Assembly (NCBI GenBank): GCA_948567375.1
Contig: OX419757.1
Coordinates: 50,465,665-50,529,664 of the forward strand
Reading direction: 5' to 3'
From: Lunularia cruciata
Taxonomy: Eukaryota; Streptophyta; Marchantiopsida; Lunulariales; Lunulariaceae
DNA length: 64,000 nucleotides
A program made the position numbers and the translations under genes. The notes under the pieces are model-generated. The model was not told the DNA's origin and searched no databases. It saw only the letters and a list, made by a program, of their open reading frames with translations. Numbering within the stretch: position 1 is the first letter of the stretch; every line of letters begins with the position of its first letter. Below, in pieces: positions 12,853-22,353 of the stretch.

Positions 12853-13048
12853 AGAACTCATGAGGCAAAGTATCATTGGGGCTTTGATGGTGATGTTTAA
12901 ACAAGAGCAAACCAATTATGTAACAAAGCATCAAGTGGTATTCTTCCATCAGATCTTTGTAGGAGAGAAGGTGAATTGGGAAAAATGTTTCCACCAAAGG
13001 GCAAGGTAGATGATTGGATGTTGGAGGATGAACAGGCCACCTCAGGCC

Positions 13049-13727
13049 TGTGAGCCGGCCTGTCTCTCACTCAGGATGAACCTCTGATGGCTATTATGGT
13101 AGCGCACCATGGACTAAGAAGGCAAGGAACCCCAACTCCATCATACTCCTCCAAGGCTAACACTCCAAGACTCAAGACATTGCTCACTAGAGAACTCAAT
13201 GAGAGAGAGATAGTTGCAAATGAAAGGATGATGAGTACCTCCTCTCTCCTTGTTTATATACTTGTGAAATAGTTACGTACCAAAGTTACTAATTACCGTA
13301 GTAACTCAAGTTACTAGACTAAAAGTCAAGTAAAGTCAAAAAGTAGAAAGGAATATCCATTCACATGGGCATATTCCCCTTATCTTGACCCAACCACTAA
13401 AGCAAGGATTCCTTCACATGGGCTATCCTTGGACTAAAGAAGAATCCAAAACAAAAAGGCTTGCGGGCCCAAGAGTTCTCAACTCTTTCCCCAAAGCCAA
13501 ACACCTAGGAATAATACCAAGTCAACACACTAAAATCCAAAATAGTGGTGCTCATCTTTTCTACTTCCTCTAAAGTAAGGTCCCATCTATCTTAGCTATG
13601 ACTAACTTTAGCTAACCATGACTAATATAGAACCATCCTTTATCTCTATATAAATAATATCTCTTAAGTACTTGTAATACCAAGCTAAATATCTCAATAC
13701 CACACACATGCACAAATGGGTGTTACA
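13049..13727 (-). repeat. B1 3' LTR
   Basis: The LTR has TGT...ACA ends. On the plus strand it reads from TGTGAGCCGG to GGGTGTTACA. It looks the same as 20171-20849. Compared with other B LTRs it lacks about 15 bp near 13378 (the AAGCATGTGATC segment present in the copies at 56162 and 58845). Confidence 0.95.
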
Positions 13728-13740
13728 TTTACCCCCGGAC
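13728..13740 (-). other. B1 polypurine tract
   Basis: On the minus strand this reads GTCCGGGGGTAAA directly before TGTAACACCC of the 3' LTR. This is the expected primer for plus-strand cDNA synthesis. Near-identical tracts precede the LTRs at 58845 and 63236. Confidence 0.85.
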
Positions 13741-13775
13741 TAAGTTTTCACTTTGTCCTCAAAGTGAAGGTCTCT

Positions 13776-16700
13776 CTACCTTCTATGGTACATCTTCAAC
13801 TTATCATGGTTAATCCTATCAAAGTGTCTTCCTCCCAACTCCTTGAGATCATAGGTGTAATTGCCCCACACCTTCTCTACTATGAAAGGTCCAAAGTACT
13901 TAGGCAAAAACTTCTTTTGCACTCTCTTGAATCGAATGGAATCAAACAACATTACCCAATCACCTTCTTTGAAAGGCTCCACCTTCTTCTTGCCTTGCCT
14001 CTTGTCATAGCTCTCCTTTTGTTTCCTTTGGGCTTGCTCCACTCGAACCATAGCAACTGCTCTTGCCTCTTCCAACTCCATGAGTTGATCCTTCCTTGAC
14101 TTCCCTGCATCACTTCCTTGTGCTTTCTTCAATCTCCTATGAATGCTTTGGAAGGTAGGAAGATCAAAGTGAATAGGTAAGGTAGACTCAATACCATACA
14201 CCAATTGGAATGGAGAATATCCAGTGGAAGTCTTCATGGTTGTCCTATACTCCCACAAAACTGCATGAATCCTCTTGTCCCAATGATGTTTAGCCCCCTC
14301 CATTTCTGCATCTTTGGCCAACATCATGCACAAGGTCTGATTGGTTCTCTCTGCCAAGCCATTGGAATTTGGCTTATAGGATGTAGTTACTCTATGTGTG
14401 ATAGAGAAATGTCGTAGCATGGCTGTAGTAATGCTTCCTGTAAACTCTCCTCCTCTATCAGAAACCAACTCCAAAGGGCATCCAAACCTAGTGATAATGC
14501 GTTCATAAAGAAATCTACCCACTTCATCTTCATTCTTGTCCCTCAATGGTCTAGCCTCAACCCACTTGGTAAGGTAATCAGTAACTACCACAATGTACCG
14601 ATTGTTCCTTGGGGTTCTATTGAGAGGTCCTACAAAATCAATTCCCCACTTCTCAAAAGGTCCTAGCAATGGAATTGATCTAAGTGGTGGAGTGGATGTA
14701 GACTTTCTAGCAAAAGCTTGACAAACATGACAAGTTTTGCAATAATCAAGACAATCCTTGAAAATCCCTCTCCAATGGTAACCTGCATCTAGAATCTTGA
14801 AAGCAGTCACCTTTCCTGCAAAGTGTCCTCCACATACTAAACCTTCATGAAACTCCTTTATGAGTAGGATAGACTCTTCCTTACCCACTGCTCTTCGAAG
14901 TAGACCATCTGCTCCTTGGTGAAAAAGAATATCCTCCACCATTGTGTAAGGTCTAGATCTTGCTGCAAGGGCCTTCCTCTCCCTAGCATGCATCCCTTCT
15001 GGATAGTTACCTCTTGTCACAAAATCCACAATCTCCTTGTACTCCATTGGAATCTCTTGAGTGACTGAGATTGTCATGAGCTCCTCATCCGGGAAGGAAT
15101 CATCTACTGGCTCATCTCCATCATGATCATAGGCTCTAGATAACAAATCAGCATTTGCATGTTTCTTTCCTGGCCTATCCTCAATTGTGTAGTCATACTC
15201 AGACAAGAGTATCATCCACCTTGCTAGTCTCCCTTCAACATTAGGCTTGTTGAAGATGTACTTCAAAGCCTTGTGATCCGTGACAATTGTGGCTTTCCCT
15301 CCAATCAAGTAGTGTCTAAACTTCTTGAGACCAAAGATCACTGCCAACCCTTCTCTCTCTGTGACAGAGTAGTTCTTCTCTGCTGAAACCATCTGCCTAC
15401 TAGCATAAGCTATTGGATGATCATGCCCATCTTGGTCTAATTGACTAAGAGTGCATCCTATAGCTACATTAGAAGCATCAGTGTAGAGGATGAAAGGCTT
15501 ACTCCAATCAGGTTTAGCAAGAATTGGAGCTACAACAAGGGATTGCTTGAGCTCCTCAAAAGCTTTGAGAGCCTCCTTGTCTTCCAAAATCACCATGTAA
15601 TCTACACCCTTCTTCATGTAGATGGTCAATGCATAAGCCTTGTTGGAAAATGAGAAGATGAACCTCCTATAGTACCCAACCATTCCCAAGAATTGGCGTA
15701 ACTTTGTCAAGCTTGAAGGGAATGGAAGGTCTGAGATTTTCCTCACCTTCTCAGGATCAACTGCTATTCCATCCTTGGAGATGATGTGCCCCAAAAGTAG
15801 ACCTTCTTCACATCCAAAAATGCACTTCTCTGGGTTGAGTGATGCATTTGCCTCATCAAAGCGTTGCAAGACTTTGATTAGGTGCTCAAAGTGCTCCTCC
15901 TTGCTCCCATAGACACAAAAGTCATCAATGAAATCTCTCACAAATTTCCCAATGAAAGGTTCAAATACCTTGTTCATGAACCGTTGGAATGTGGCTGGAG
16001 CATTGCAAAGCCCAAAAGGCATGACCTTGAAAGCGTAAGTTCCCCAAGGTGTGGTGAATGTGGTGAGTTGTTGATGCTCTGGTGCAATCTTTATTTGGTT
16101 ATATCCACTATAACTATCTCCAAAACTGTACCTCTCATGACCTGCAACCTCCTCCAAGATCTCATCAATGAATGGCAATGGGTAGTAGTCCTTCTTGGTA
16201 ACAGCATTAAGCTTCTTGTAATCCACACATACCCGAAGCTTGCCATTCTTTTTCTTCACAATGACAATTGGAGACACCCATTCTGAATTCTCCACCTCAA
16301 AGATAAATCCAGCCTCCTTGAGCTTATCAATCTCCTCCTTCACAACCAAAGATATTGGTGGGCTAATGCGACGTTGCTTTTGGCGGATTGGTCTTGCATG
16401 TGACTCCACCTCTATCTTGTGCTCCTCCAAGGTGACTTCCTTCAAATCCTTGTAACTAAAAGCAAACACATGGATGAACTTGCGGAAAATCTCCTCAAAT
16501 CTCACCTTCTCCTCCTTGGTAACATTTGGGCCATACTTGAGGGTAGATAACCTTCTCTCTACCTCCTCAAGTGTCAATGATGATTTATCTGGGTCCTTCA
16601 AAACCTCTGGCTTAGGTGCAAAATCCATAGCACACAAGGGATACACATCTGAATCAGATTCAGATTCATCTTCCTCCGTGGAAGTCTCCTCTTCCATGCT

Positions 16701-18602
16701 TGTGTCCACACCTGAAGCTCCTTCTTCAGAATCTGATTCCCAATAATTAGAAGATGGGGTATCTGAATGTGAAGTGTTGGTGGTGTTAGTCACAGGAACA
16801 GTGACTCTATGGTTTGATGGCCCAATCCTCAAGTACCCTTTGTGCCATCGATCAGTTGTGCGTGCTGCTCTCAACCATGGCCTCCCAAGAAGTAAGTCAT
16901 AGCTTGAATCCTTCAAGACTTGGAAAGTCATGAGATTTTGAACTCCCATAACTGAAACTACCACCTTATCCATCACCCCTACTGGTCGAACTTGTTGCTT
17001 GTTTGCCATGCTCACCACAAATGTTGAAGGTCTTGAGGGTATCATACCCAACTTCTTCATCAACCTTTCTGACATGGCATTCACTACTGATCCTCCATCA
17101 ACCAATGCATCCTTGATGTTGTGACCATTCACTCTCACATCAATCTTGGAGGCATATTCACAAGCCTCCCATGGTGCTGGCTTGGCATCCACCACCCCCA
17201 TTGATACTGGAACTTTTGCCTTCTTCTTCTTTTTGCTCCTTGTAGAACTCAAACCACCTCTAAGCTCCTTTCTCAAGGTAGGGTTCAAAGCAATTAATTG
17301 GCCCACTGTGATGTTAGCCTTGTGACTACCAACATCCTCCAACACATTGTAGTTCCATTGTTGCTTTGAGATCAAGAAGTCCTCCATCCCCAACTTCTTC
17401 CTTGGAGTCTTTGTTGTTGATGGTGTTGAGGTGCGAGTGCTCCTAGTAGACATAGGAGTATCCTTGCTTGAAGTAAATCCTTGAGAAGAGTGAACATCCT
17501 CTGCAAAACGAGCTCTCTTCTTCTCTTGTGCCAAAAGCTCCAAATTAAGACCCTTGGAGTTTGAGCACTCTCCCTTCTCATACTTGCTCTCAACCACATC
17601 TATGGATGCTATCCCCTTACCTTTGTTGGGATTAGGAGCCACTTGGGTTTCACTACCTCCCTCTTTCCCTCTATTGGCTCCCTCATAACCCCTTCCTCCA
17701 TGGTAAGTGGAATTTGGGCAATTCCTTTGGATATGGCCTCTTCCCCCACAACCAAAACAATTTCTATCATTGAAATTGTTGGCTGGTTGGCCTCCTCTAT
17801 ATGGATAGTTTCCATAACTCCTAGGTCCTCTCCCTACATTCTGATCCACCTCTCTCTTCTCCCATAGTTGCACCACATTGATCTTGAGATCCGCAAGTTG
17901 TTCTGTGATGGTTTGGAGTGGATCTTTTGGTGGAGGTGCAAGAATTGGAGCAACTACTACTTGTGGTGCAACCCTTGTCACCAAAGTATCAGAAGTTCCA
18001 CCATACTTGTAGCCTTGAGGAGGATGCACAACCTCCTTCACCACCAAATCACTCTCATCCCCTTCCAAACTCTCCTCCATACGAATTGCGATCTTGATAG
18101 CTTCAACCTTGGAAGAAGGTTTCTCATATCTCACCTTGCTTCTAATTTGTGGTCTCAATCCTCCCACAAAATTCTTGGTGAGCATGGCCCCTATGCCAAT
18201 CATTGTAGTCTCCACATCATCCCCACCCTTCCTCAACACTATGCGAAATCTGGACTCCAACTTTTCCACTCTTTCCACATAGACCCTCACTTTCTCTCCA
18301 TCTCCTTGCTTGAGAAATGTAACCTCACTCATCAATCTCTCAAAACTCTCATCAGGAAGAAAGTTCTCAATGAGTGCTGAAGTCAAAGTCTCCCAGGACT
18401 CCTCTTCCCCCTCTCTCCTCTCTCTCTTTTGGTATTCTGACTCATACCATGTAAGTGCTGCATCCTCAAAGAAATCTGGTAATAATGAGGCCCACTCATT
18501 CTTCCTCCTCTCATTGTTTCCTATGCAAGCTCTCTTGAAGTCTCTCACAAAGGCCTCCACATCTTCTCCATCCTTGCCAAAGAAAACCGGAAGTTTCCCC
18601 AT
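13776..18602 (-). CDS. B1 Gag-Pol polyprotein, 1608 aa, intact
   Basis: One open frame encodes the whole retrotransposon machinery in gag-protease-RT-RNase H-integrase order, the Ty3/gypsy order. The Gag domain covers about residues 30-180. A CCHC zinc knuckle (CFGCGGRGHIQRNC) is at about 281-294. The protease motif is ALVDGGS near 500, instead of the usual DTG or DSG. The RT covers about 765-935, with its catalytic box as FIDDF near 892. RNase H starts with FILYTDAS near 1035. The integrase zinc region (H...H...CKTCHVC) is near 1247-1290 and its core has Asp in WGIDFVGP (about 1314), Asp in VSDRGGEF (about 1379) and Glu in NGLAERTNQT (about 1415). The C-terminus ends KMYHRR, with no chromodomain. 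The start is the first ATG after the leader and is conserved in B2 (50204). No frameshift separates gag from pol. It was probably expressed from the LTR promoter. Confidence 0.95.
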   Translation of the reverse strand: MGKLPVFFGKDGEDVEAFVRDFKRACIGNNERRKNEWASLLPDFFEDAALTWYESEYQKRERREGEEESWETLTSALIENFLPDESFERLMSEVTFLKQGDGEKVRVYVERVEKLESRFRIVLRKGGDDVETTMIGIGAMLTKNFVGGLRPQIRSKVRYEKPSSKVEAIKIAIRMEESLEGDESDLVVKEVVHPPQGYKYGGTSDTLVTRVAPQVVVAPILAPPPKDPLQTITEQLADLKINVVQLWEKREVDQNVGRGPRSYGNYPYRGGQPANNFNDRNCFGCGGRGHIQRNCPNSTYHGGRGYEGANRGKEGGSETQVAPNPNKGKGIASIDVVESKYEKGECSNSKGLNLELLAQEKKRARFAEDVHSSQGFTSSKDTPMSTRSTRTSTPSTTKTPRKKLGMEDFLISKQQWNYNVLEDVGSHKANITVGQLIALNPTLRKELRGGLSSTRSKKKKKAKVPVSMGVVDAKPAPWEACEYASKIDVRVNGHNIKDALVDGGSVVNAMSERLMKKLGMIPSRPSTFVVSMANKQQVRPVGVMDKVVVSVMGVQNLMTFQVLKDSSYDLLLGRPWLRAARTTDRWHKGYLRIGPSNHRVTVPVTNTTNTSHSDTPSSNYWESDSEEGASGVDTSMEEETSTEEDESESDSDVYPLCAMDFAPKPEVLKDPDKSSLTLEEVERRLSTLKYGPNVTKEEKVRFEEIFRKFIHVFAFSYKDLKEVTLEEHKIEVESHARPIRQKQRRISPPISLVVKEEIDKLKEAGFIFEVENSEWVSPIVIVKKKNGKLRVCVDYKKLNAVTKKDYYPLPFIDEILEEVAGHERYSFGDSYSGYNQIKIAPEHQQLTTFTTPWGTYAFKVMPFGLCNAPATFQRFMNKVFEPFIGKFVRDFIDDFCVYGSKEEHFEHLIKVLQRFDEANASLNPEKCIFGCEEGLLLGHIISKDGIAVDPEKVRKISDLPFPSSLTKLRQFLGMVGYYRRFIFSFSNKAYALTIYMKKGVDYMVILEDKEALKAFEELKQSLVVAPILAKPDWSKPFILYTDASNVAIGCTLSQLDQDGHDHPIAYASRQMVSAEKNYSVTEREGLAVIFGLKKFRHYLIGGKATIVTDHKALKYIFNKPNVEGRLARWMILLSEYDYTIEDRPGKKHANADLLSRAYDHDGDEPVDDSFPDEELMTISVTQEIPMEYKEIVDFVTRGNYPEGMHARERKALAARSRPYTMVEDILFHQGADGLLRRAVGKEESILLIKEFHEGLVCGGHFAGKVTAFKILDAGYHWRGIFKDCLDYCKTCHVCQAFARKSTSTPPLRSIPLLGPFEKWGIDFVGPLNRTPRNNRYIVVVTDYLTKWVEARPLRDKNEDEVGRFLYERIITRFGCPLELVSDRGGEFTGSITTAMLRHFSITHRVTTSYKPNSNGLAERTNQTLCMMLAKDAEMEGAKHHWDKRIHAVLWEYRTTMKTSTGYSPFQLVYGIESTLPIHFDLPTFQSIHRRLKKAQGSDAGKSRKDQLMELEEARAVAMVRVEQAQRKQKESYDKRQGKKKVEPFKEGDWVMLFDSIRFKRVQKKFLPKYFGPFIVEKVWGNYTYDLKELGGRHFDRINHDKLKMYHRR

Positions 18603-18836
18603 CTTAACCCCTCACTATCTTTCTTTTCTCTTAATTTTTTTTTCTCTTTTCTTTTCTCTCACTCTATTACTAATAGAGTATATACATGACTAACACTATC
18701 TGAGAATAATCCACTCTAGGGAACACAAAAGGTTCAGGTTGCTCCAAGATTTCTATAGCAACATCAAATCCTAGAGTGCATATTAATCTAACTCTCATGG
18801 ATAGTTTATCCATAAGTTGAAAGATTATCTCCATCA

Positions 18837-19334
18837 CTAATCTTGAGAACTAGCTGATGAAGGTGGTAGTATTTCTGTAGCTGTACTAAGACTCTCTCCA
18901 AGATTCTTCACCAAAGTTTCCAAAAGTGCTTTTACTCCACTACACTCATGTCCTTTTGGAAGTCCTTCAACTCCACAAACCTCACACAACTCCTTGGTCT
19001 TAGATCTTCTCCCTCCCAATCTTGGTGAAGAAGGTCCAACATGCAAACCCAAGTCAAGTAAGCCTCTCCTTTCCCTCAATCTCTTGCTCTCAAAGGTCAA
19101 TGGACATGAACTTGCCTTATGTCCCTTCTCTCCACATAGAAAGCACTTAGACTCACTCTTTCCTCCAAGTGGTGTAGGTTTTTGGATCCTCTCAACACTC
19201 TCTTCAAATTCTATTGTAAACTCTCTTTTCCTCAAATCCATCCCTACAATCACCTCAAACCCTTGGGGAACCTTGTATAATCTCAATTTCCACTCTTGAT
19301 GACTCTCCATGTTCCCCAAGATGAATCTAAACAC
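18837..19334 (-). CDS. B1 ORF1: separate zinc-knuckle protein upstream of gag-pol
   Basis: This 165-residue frame lies between the leader and gag-pol, 234 bp before the gag ATG. It has a classical retroviral-type knuckle at C64, C67, H72 and C77 (CFLCGEKGHKASSC), and a second Cys/His cluster at C117, C120, H129 and C131 (CEVC, then GHEC). The N-terminal 50 residues contain WKLRLYKVPQGFEVIVG, with no named domain. B2 encodes the same protein (49494-49967) with all eight metal-ligand residues kept, although B2's gag-pol is broken. The B2 copy starts at the Met matching M9 here (MESHQEWK / MECYQEWK), so the true start may be M9. A role in RNA binding or packaging is inference from the knuckles. 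It is not part of Gag, which has its own knuckle. Confidence 0.8.
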   Translation of the reverse strand: MFRFILGNMESHQEWKLRLYKVPQGFEVIVGMDLRKREFTIEFEESVERIQKPTPLGGKSESKCFLCGEKGHKASSCPLTFESKRLRERRGLLDLGLHVGPSSPRLGGRRSKTKELCEVCGVEGLPKGHECSGVKALLETLVKNLGESLSTATEILPPSSASSQD

Positions 19335-20147
19335 TCAAACATGCTTTTTGTTGATCTCAAACTTCTCATGCATGAGATCTCCACTCTGCAGAATTGACCC
19401 TTCCTCACAATGTCACTCAAATCTCCCAACTAATATGTCACAGTCCTCTGAAATTTTCCACACTTGATCACAACTCTAGGGCGTCCCTCCCTGCAAAATT
19501 TTAGATCTTTTCATCGAGCCATTTGGCCTAGACACCTTTCTATTCAGCACCCATATTTCAGATTTGGTCTGAAAACCACCCCCCTCACTTCAAAAACTCA
19601 TAACGCACTGCGCAAAAATGATCTCTCTCTAATTTTTGTGGCACCAGGTAGGATACAATGCACTGAATTTTCTTGAAAATTTTCAGGACAATTCACTAAA
19701 AATTGAAGAAATGGCAGACTCTGTACAATTTTCCAGAGAGCATGCAGTTGCGGGAGCACTTTACCCTATCAACTTTCAAAAATTCTAGCCCAGTGCGCAT
19801 AGAAGCTCTCTCAATAATTTCAAGTGTGCTAACTGAAAGATAACCCAAGCTATCATGTGTAGAAATCTCAAGTCCAGATCTCAAACTTGAGATTTTGCCC
19901 AAAATCACCTTAATCCCCAAAATCTGCAATCCACCTCACACAATCTCTCCAATTCCTCTCATGTGTACAAGATGTACAAAATCACCTCAAAGACATCAAA
20001 ATGAACTACAGGGTATACAAATGGATCTTGGTTCTCTAACATAAGTTCAGCCCTCTCCTCTCCTAATGTTCTCTCCAAGTGAGCTCTCATAGCCTCCTTC
20101 TGCCTAATGTAGAATTGGACGCGGAACATTATCTTGCCTTCTAGAGA
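19335..20147 (-). other. B1 leader with a conserved short ORF
   Basis: This is the untranslated leader between the primer site and ORF1. It contains a 56-codon frame at 20129-19959 starting MFRVQFYIR and ending LYILYT. The same frame is open in B2 (48683-48853) with only a few substitutions. It is Glu/Arg-rich in the middle (MRAHLERTLGEERAELM). Coding status is uncertain, since two related copies are not enough to show selection. The rest of the leader is AT-rich and featureless. Confidence 0.5.
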
Positions 20148-20166
20148 GGTCCCGGCAACGGAACCA
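20148..20166 (-). other. B1 primer-binding site, tRNA-Asp-like
   Basis: Four bases inside the 5' LTR, the minus strand reads TGGTTCCGTTGCCGGGACC. From memory of the plant tRNA-Asp 3' end, the primer site for it starts TGGCGCCGTTGCCGGGGA, so this matches except at about three positions. B2 has the same site at 48646-48664. This primer type is common in Athila/Tat elements. Confidence 0.8.
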
Positions 20167-20170
20167 AAAA

Positions 20171-20849
20171 TGTGAGCCGGCCTGTCTCTCACTCAGGATG
20201 AACCTCTGATGGCTATTATGGTAGCGCACCATGGACTAAGAAGGCAAGGAACCCCAACTCCATCATACTCCTCCAAGGCTAACACTCCAAGACTCAAGAC
20301 ATTGCTCACTAGAGAACTCAATGAGAGAGAGATAGTTGCAAATGAAAGGATGATGAGTACCTCCTCTCTCCTTGTTTATATACTTGTGAAATAGTTACGT
20401 ACCAAAGTTACTAATTACCGTAGTAACTCAAGTTACTAGACTAAAAGTCAAGTAAAGTCAAAAAGTAGAAAGGAATATCCATTCACATGGGCATATTCCC
20501 CTTATCTTGACCCAACCACTAAAGCAAGGATTCCTTCACATGGGCTATCCTTGGACTAAAGAAGAATCCAAAACAAAAAGGCTTGCGGGCCCAAGAGTTC
20601 TCAACTCTTTCCCCAAAGCCAAACACCTAGGAATAATACCAAGTCAACACACTAAAATCCAAAATAGTGGTGCTCATCTTTTCTACTTCCTCTAAAGTAA
20701 GGTCCCATCTATCTTAGCTATGACTAACTTTAGCTAACCATGACTAATATAGAACCATCCTTTATCTCTATATAAATAATATCTCTTAAGTACTTGTAAT
20801 ACCAAGCTAAATATCTCAATACCACACACATGCACAAATGGGTGTTACA
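20171..20849 (-). repeat. B1 5' LTR with TATA box
   Basis: It looks identical to the LTR at 13049-13727. On the minus strand a TATATAAAC box lies at 20374-20382, followed about 30 bp later by the likely transcription start. The box is kept in every B LTR of the window. Confidence 0.95.
20374..20382 (-). promoter_or_regulatory. B1 LTR promoter TATA box
   Basis: TATATAAAC on the minus strand, inside the 5' LTR about 200 bp before its inner end. It is conserved at the same place in the LTRs at 45200, 47952, 58845 and 63236 (one or two changes in some). Confidence 0.6.
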
Positions 20850-21105
20850 GGCCACCTCATTACTTTGTACTGTTTGCAACACATCTCTATCTAGGTTTTA
20901 ACTTGCTCAACTCAGAGGAGAAAGAGAAGATGGTGTTGCACTTTCACCCAAATCTTTAACAGGATGCCAATGCCAATGAGAGATATTACATATTGATGAT
21001 TGGAGAAGGAGATAATCACTTTGCCAAGAAAGGGTGTGAGAAGATGGTGTCATATACCATTTTGAGGCCAAAGAAGCAAGGTTGGCCTATAACCTCTCAA
21101 GTGCC
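20850..21105 (+). pseudogene. A3 coding remnant right of B1
   Basis: This continues the family-A frame after the B1 insertion. GPPHYFVLFATHLYLGF-like translation corresponds to SPPHYIVPFVAHFYLGLNLL in A2, followed by the HFHPNL block. Stops break it (for example TAA after HFHPNL). It then gives way to the B-LTR fragment. Confidence 0.55.
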
Positions 21106-21364
21106 ACTTGAGAGTATTATTTATATAGATAAAGGATGGTTGTACATCAGTCATGATTAGCTAAAGTTTGTCATAGCTCAGATAGAGGGGACCTTACTTT
21201 AGAGGAAGTGGAAAAGATGAGCACCACTATTTTGGATTCTAGTGTGTTGACTTGGTATTATTCCTAGGTGTTTGGCTTTGAAGAAAGAATTGATAACTCT
21301 TGGGCCTGCAAGCCTTTTTTTTGGATTCTTCTATAGTCCAAGGATAGCCCATATGAAGGAATCC
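21106..21364 (+). repeat. Truncated B-family LTR fragment
   Basis: The stretch matches the interior of the B LTR (compare 58905-59168), including the block around GAGCACCACTATTTTGGATT and AAGGATAGCCC. Both LTR ends are missing and there is no target-site duplication. It replaces the coiled-coil part of A3, so it records an old insertion followed by deletion, or patch recombination. Confidence 0.8.
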
Positions 21365-21542
21365 AATGTGAGTGAGGTAGGAGTGAATGTGACTTTGGGT
21401 GAGTTACCTAAGCTATTTGAAGATGTTAGAGTAGAGAAGGAAGAAGTAGTTAAGCAGATTATGATTTAGTTTCAGTCCAGATTGAAGATATGACAATTGT
21501 CAAAGGAGAATTTAATATAGTGAAGGATACCAAGGTGCAAGA
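21365..21542 (+). pseudogene. A3 C-terminal coding remnant
   Basis: EVGVNVTLGELPKLFEDV near 21373 matches the EVGVQV...LEKSG block of A1, A2 and A5. The frame ends at a stop near 21467. C1 is inserted at 21543 and A3 resumes at 31666. Confidence 0.5.
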
Positions 21543-21967
21543 TGTAAAAGTACAAGACCAAGGAGAGAAATGGGAGAATAGAAGCCCACATTGGGACCCT
21601 TGAATGAGTGAAAACTCCAAATGCCTAGCATGAGCTTTGGCTTTGGTATTTATAGGAAGCATACAAGGCCCTTGAGAAGCTTTTCAAAAGCTTCCTTGAG
21701 CCACTTTCTTAGAGAGCAAGCCAAGTTAACCAAGAAGCTAATCAAGAAGCTTCCTTCTAGAAGCTGCCTACTTGGCGTGCAAGCTAAGCTAATTGAAAGC
21801 TTCTAAAAGCTTCCTTCTAGAAGCTACTTGCTTGGGGTGCAAGTTAAGCTAGTCAAGAAGCTTCCCAAGAAGCTTCCTAGATGCTTATGGAATATTCAAG
21901 GATACTTTAGCTTATTCTCTACTTTGTTAGCCTTATTAACTATGTCGCTAAACTCCATATTGTTACA
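21543..21967 (-). repeat. C1 3' LTR
   Basis: The plus strand reads TGTAAAAGTAC to ATATTGTTACA. It matches the split LTR at 27461-31665 and the C2 LTR at 46602-47013. It contains three GAAGCTTC palindromes (21746-21753, 21857-21864, 21869-21876). The last two are 12 bp apart, as in C2. Confidence 0.9.
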
Positions 21968-22042
21968 TATTCCCTCACCGCTAGTTGGTGAAGTCTTTGT
22001 TGCCATTGAAGCTTCAAACTCTAGGATGGCCGTCTGTGCATT

Positions 22043-22291
22043 CTAGAGGTGAGAAAGAGGTTCCCATGTGGTATCATGAAGGGGATACCCTTTCCAAAGG
22101 ACCTTGTACTCCATATGTTGTCGACATCCTTTTTGAATGTGGCGACATGCAAAGATATAAACAACTTTGTACTCCTCATGATCATTGATAGGGATGGGAA
22201 GAGGAGGAGGTTGGACACAAGAGTAAAAAGAAGATGGGTTAGGAATTAAGGGTTTCAACTTAGAAATGTGAAAGATAGGGTAGATGCGCAT
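22043..22291 (-). pseudogene. C1 integrase tail with chromodomain
   Basis: The minus-strand frame reads FHISKLKPLIPN (the usual integrase C-terminal HVSQLKP-type block). About 45 residues later comes MEYKVLWKGYPLHDTTWEPL, which is a clear chromodomain core with the two aromatic cage-type Trp residues. Chromodomains on integrase define the chromovirus branch of Ty3/gypsy and are thought to steer insertion to marked chromatin. The piece is open, but the upstream linker is broken, so it is a relic. Confidence 0.85.
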
Positions 22292-22353
22292 ATGACAAGG
22301 TAAGGCAAGTCAATAAGCAACAAGAGAAATGATTTGGGTGACATCAAAGTGCC

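Larger units (their letters stand above)
13049..20849 (-). mobile_element. B1: complete, young Ty3/gypsy retrotransposon (7.8 kb)
   Basis: The two 679-bp LTRs (13049-13727 and 20171-20849) look identical by eye. The element is bounded by the 4-bp duplication GGCC (13045-13048 and 20850-20853). Reading on the minus strand, the order is 5' LTR, Asp-tRNA-like primer site (20148-20166), a short leader ORF, a separate zinc-knuckle ORF (18837-19334), one uninterrupted gag-pol frame of 1608 codons (13776-18602), a polypurine tract (13728-13740) and the 3' LTR. The RT sequence and primer site resemble the Athila/Tat side of plant Ty3/gypsy. Identical LTRs plus an open gag-pol suggest a recent insertion that could still be active. 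It sits inside the coding part of A3. Confidence 0.95.

Noticed and set aside
17868-18380. Long plus-strand frames opposite B1 gag-pol (170 and 127 codons)
   Set aside because: They are antisense shadows of the 1608-codon frame and show no domain of their own.
20507-20695. A 62-codon frame (MTQPLKQGFLHMG...) antisense to the B element, seen in six LTR copies
   Set aside because: It sits inside the B LTR and is kept because the LTR copies are young and similar as DNA. The differences do not favour synonymous sites, and there is no start context or domain.
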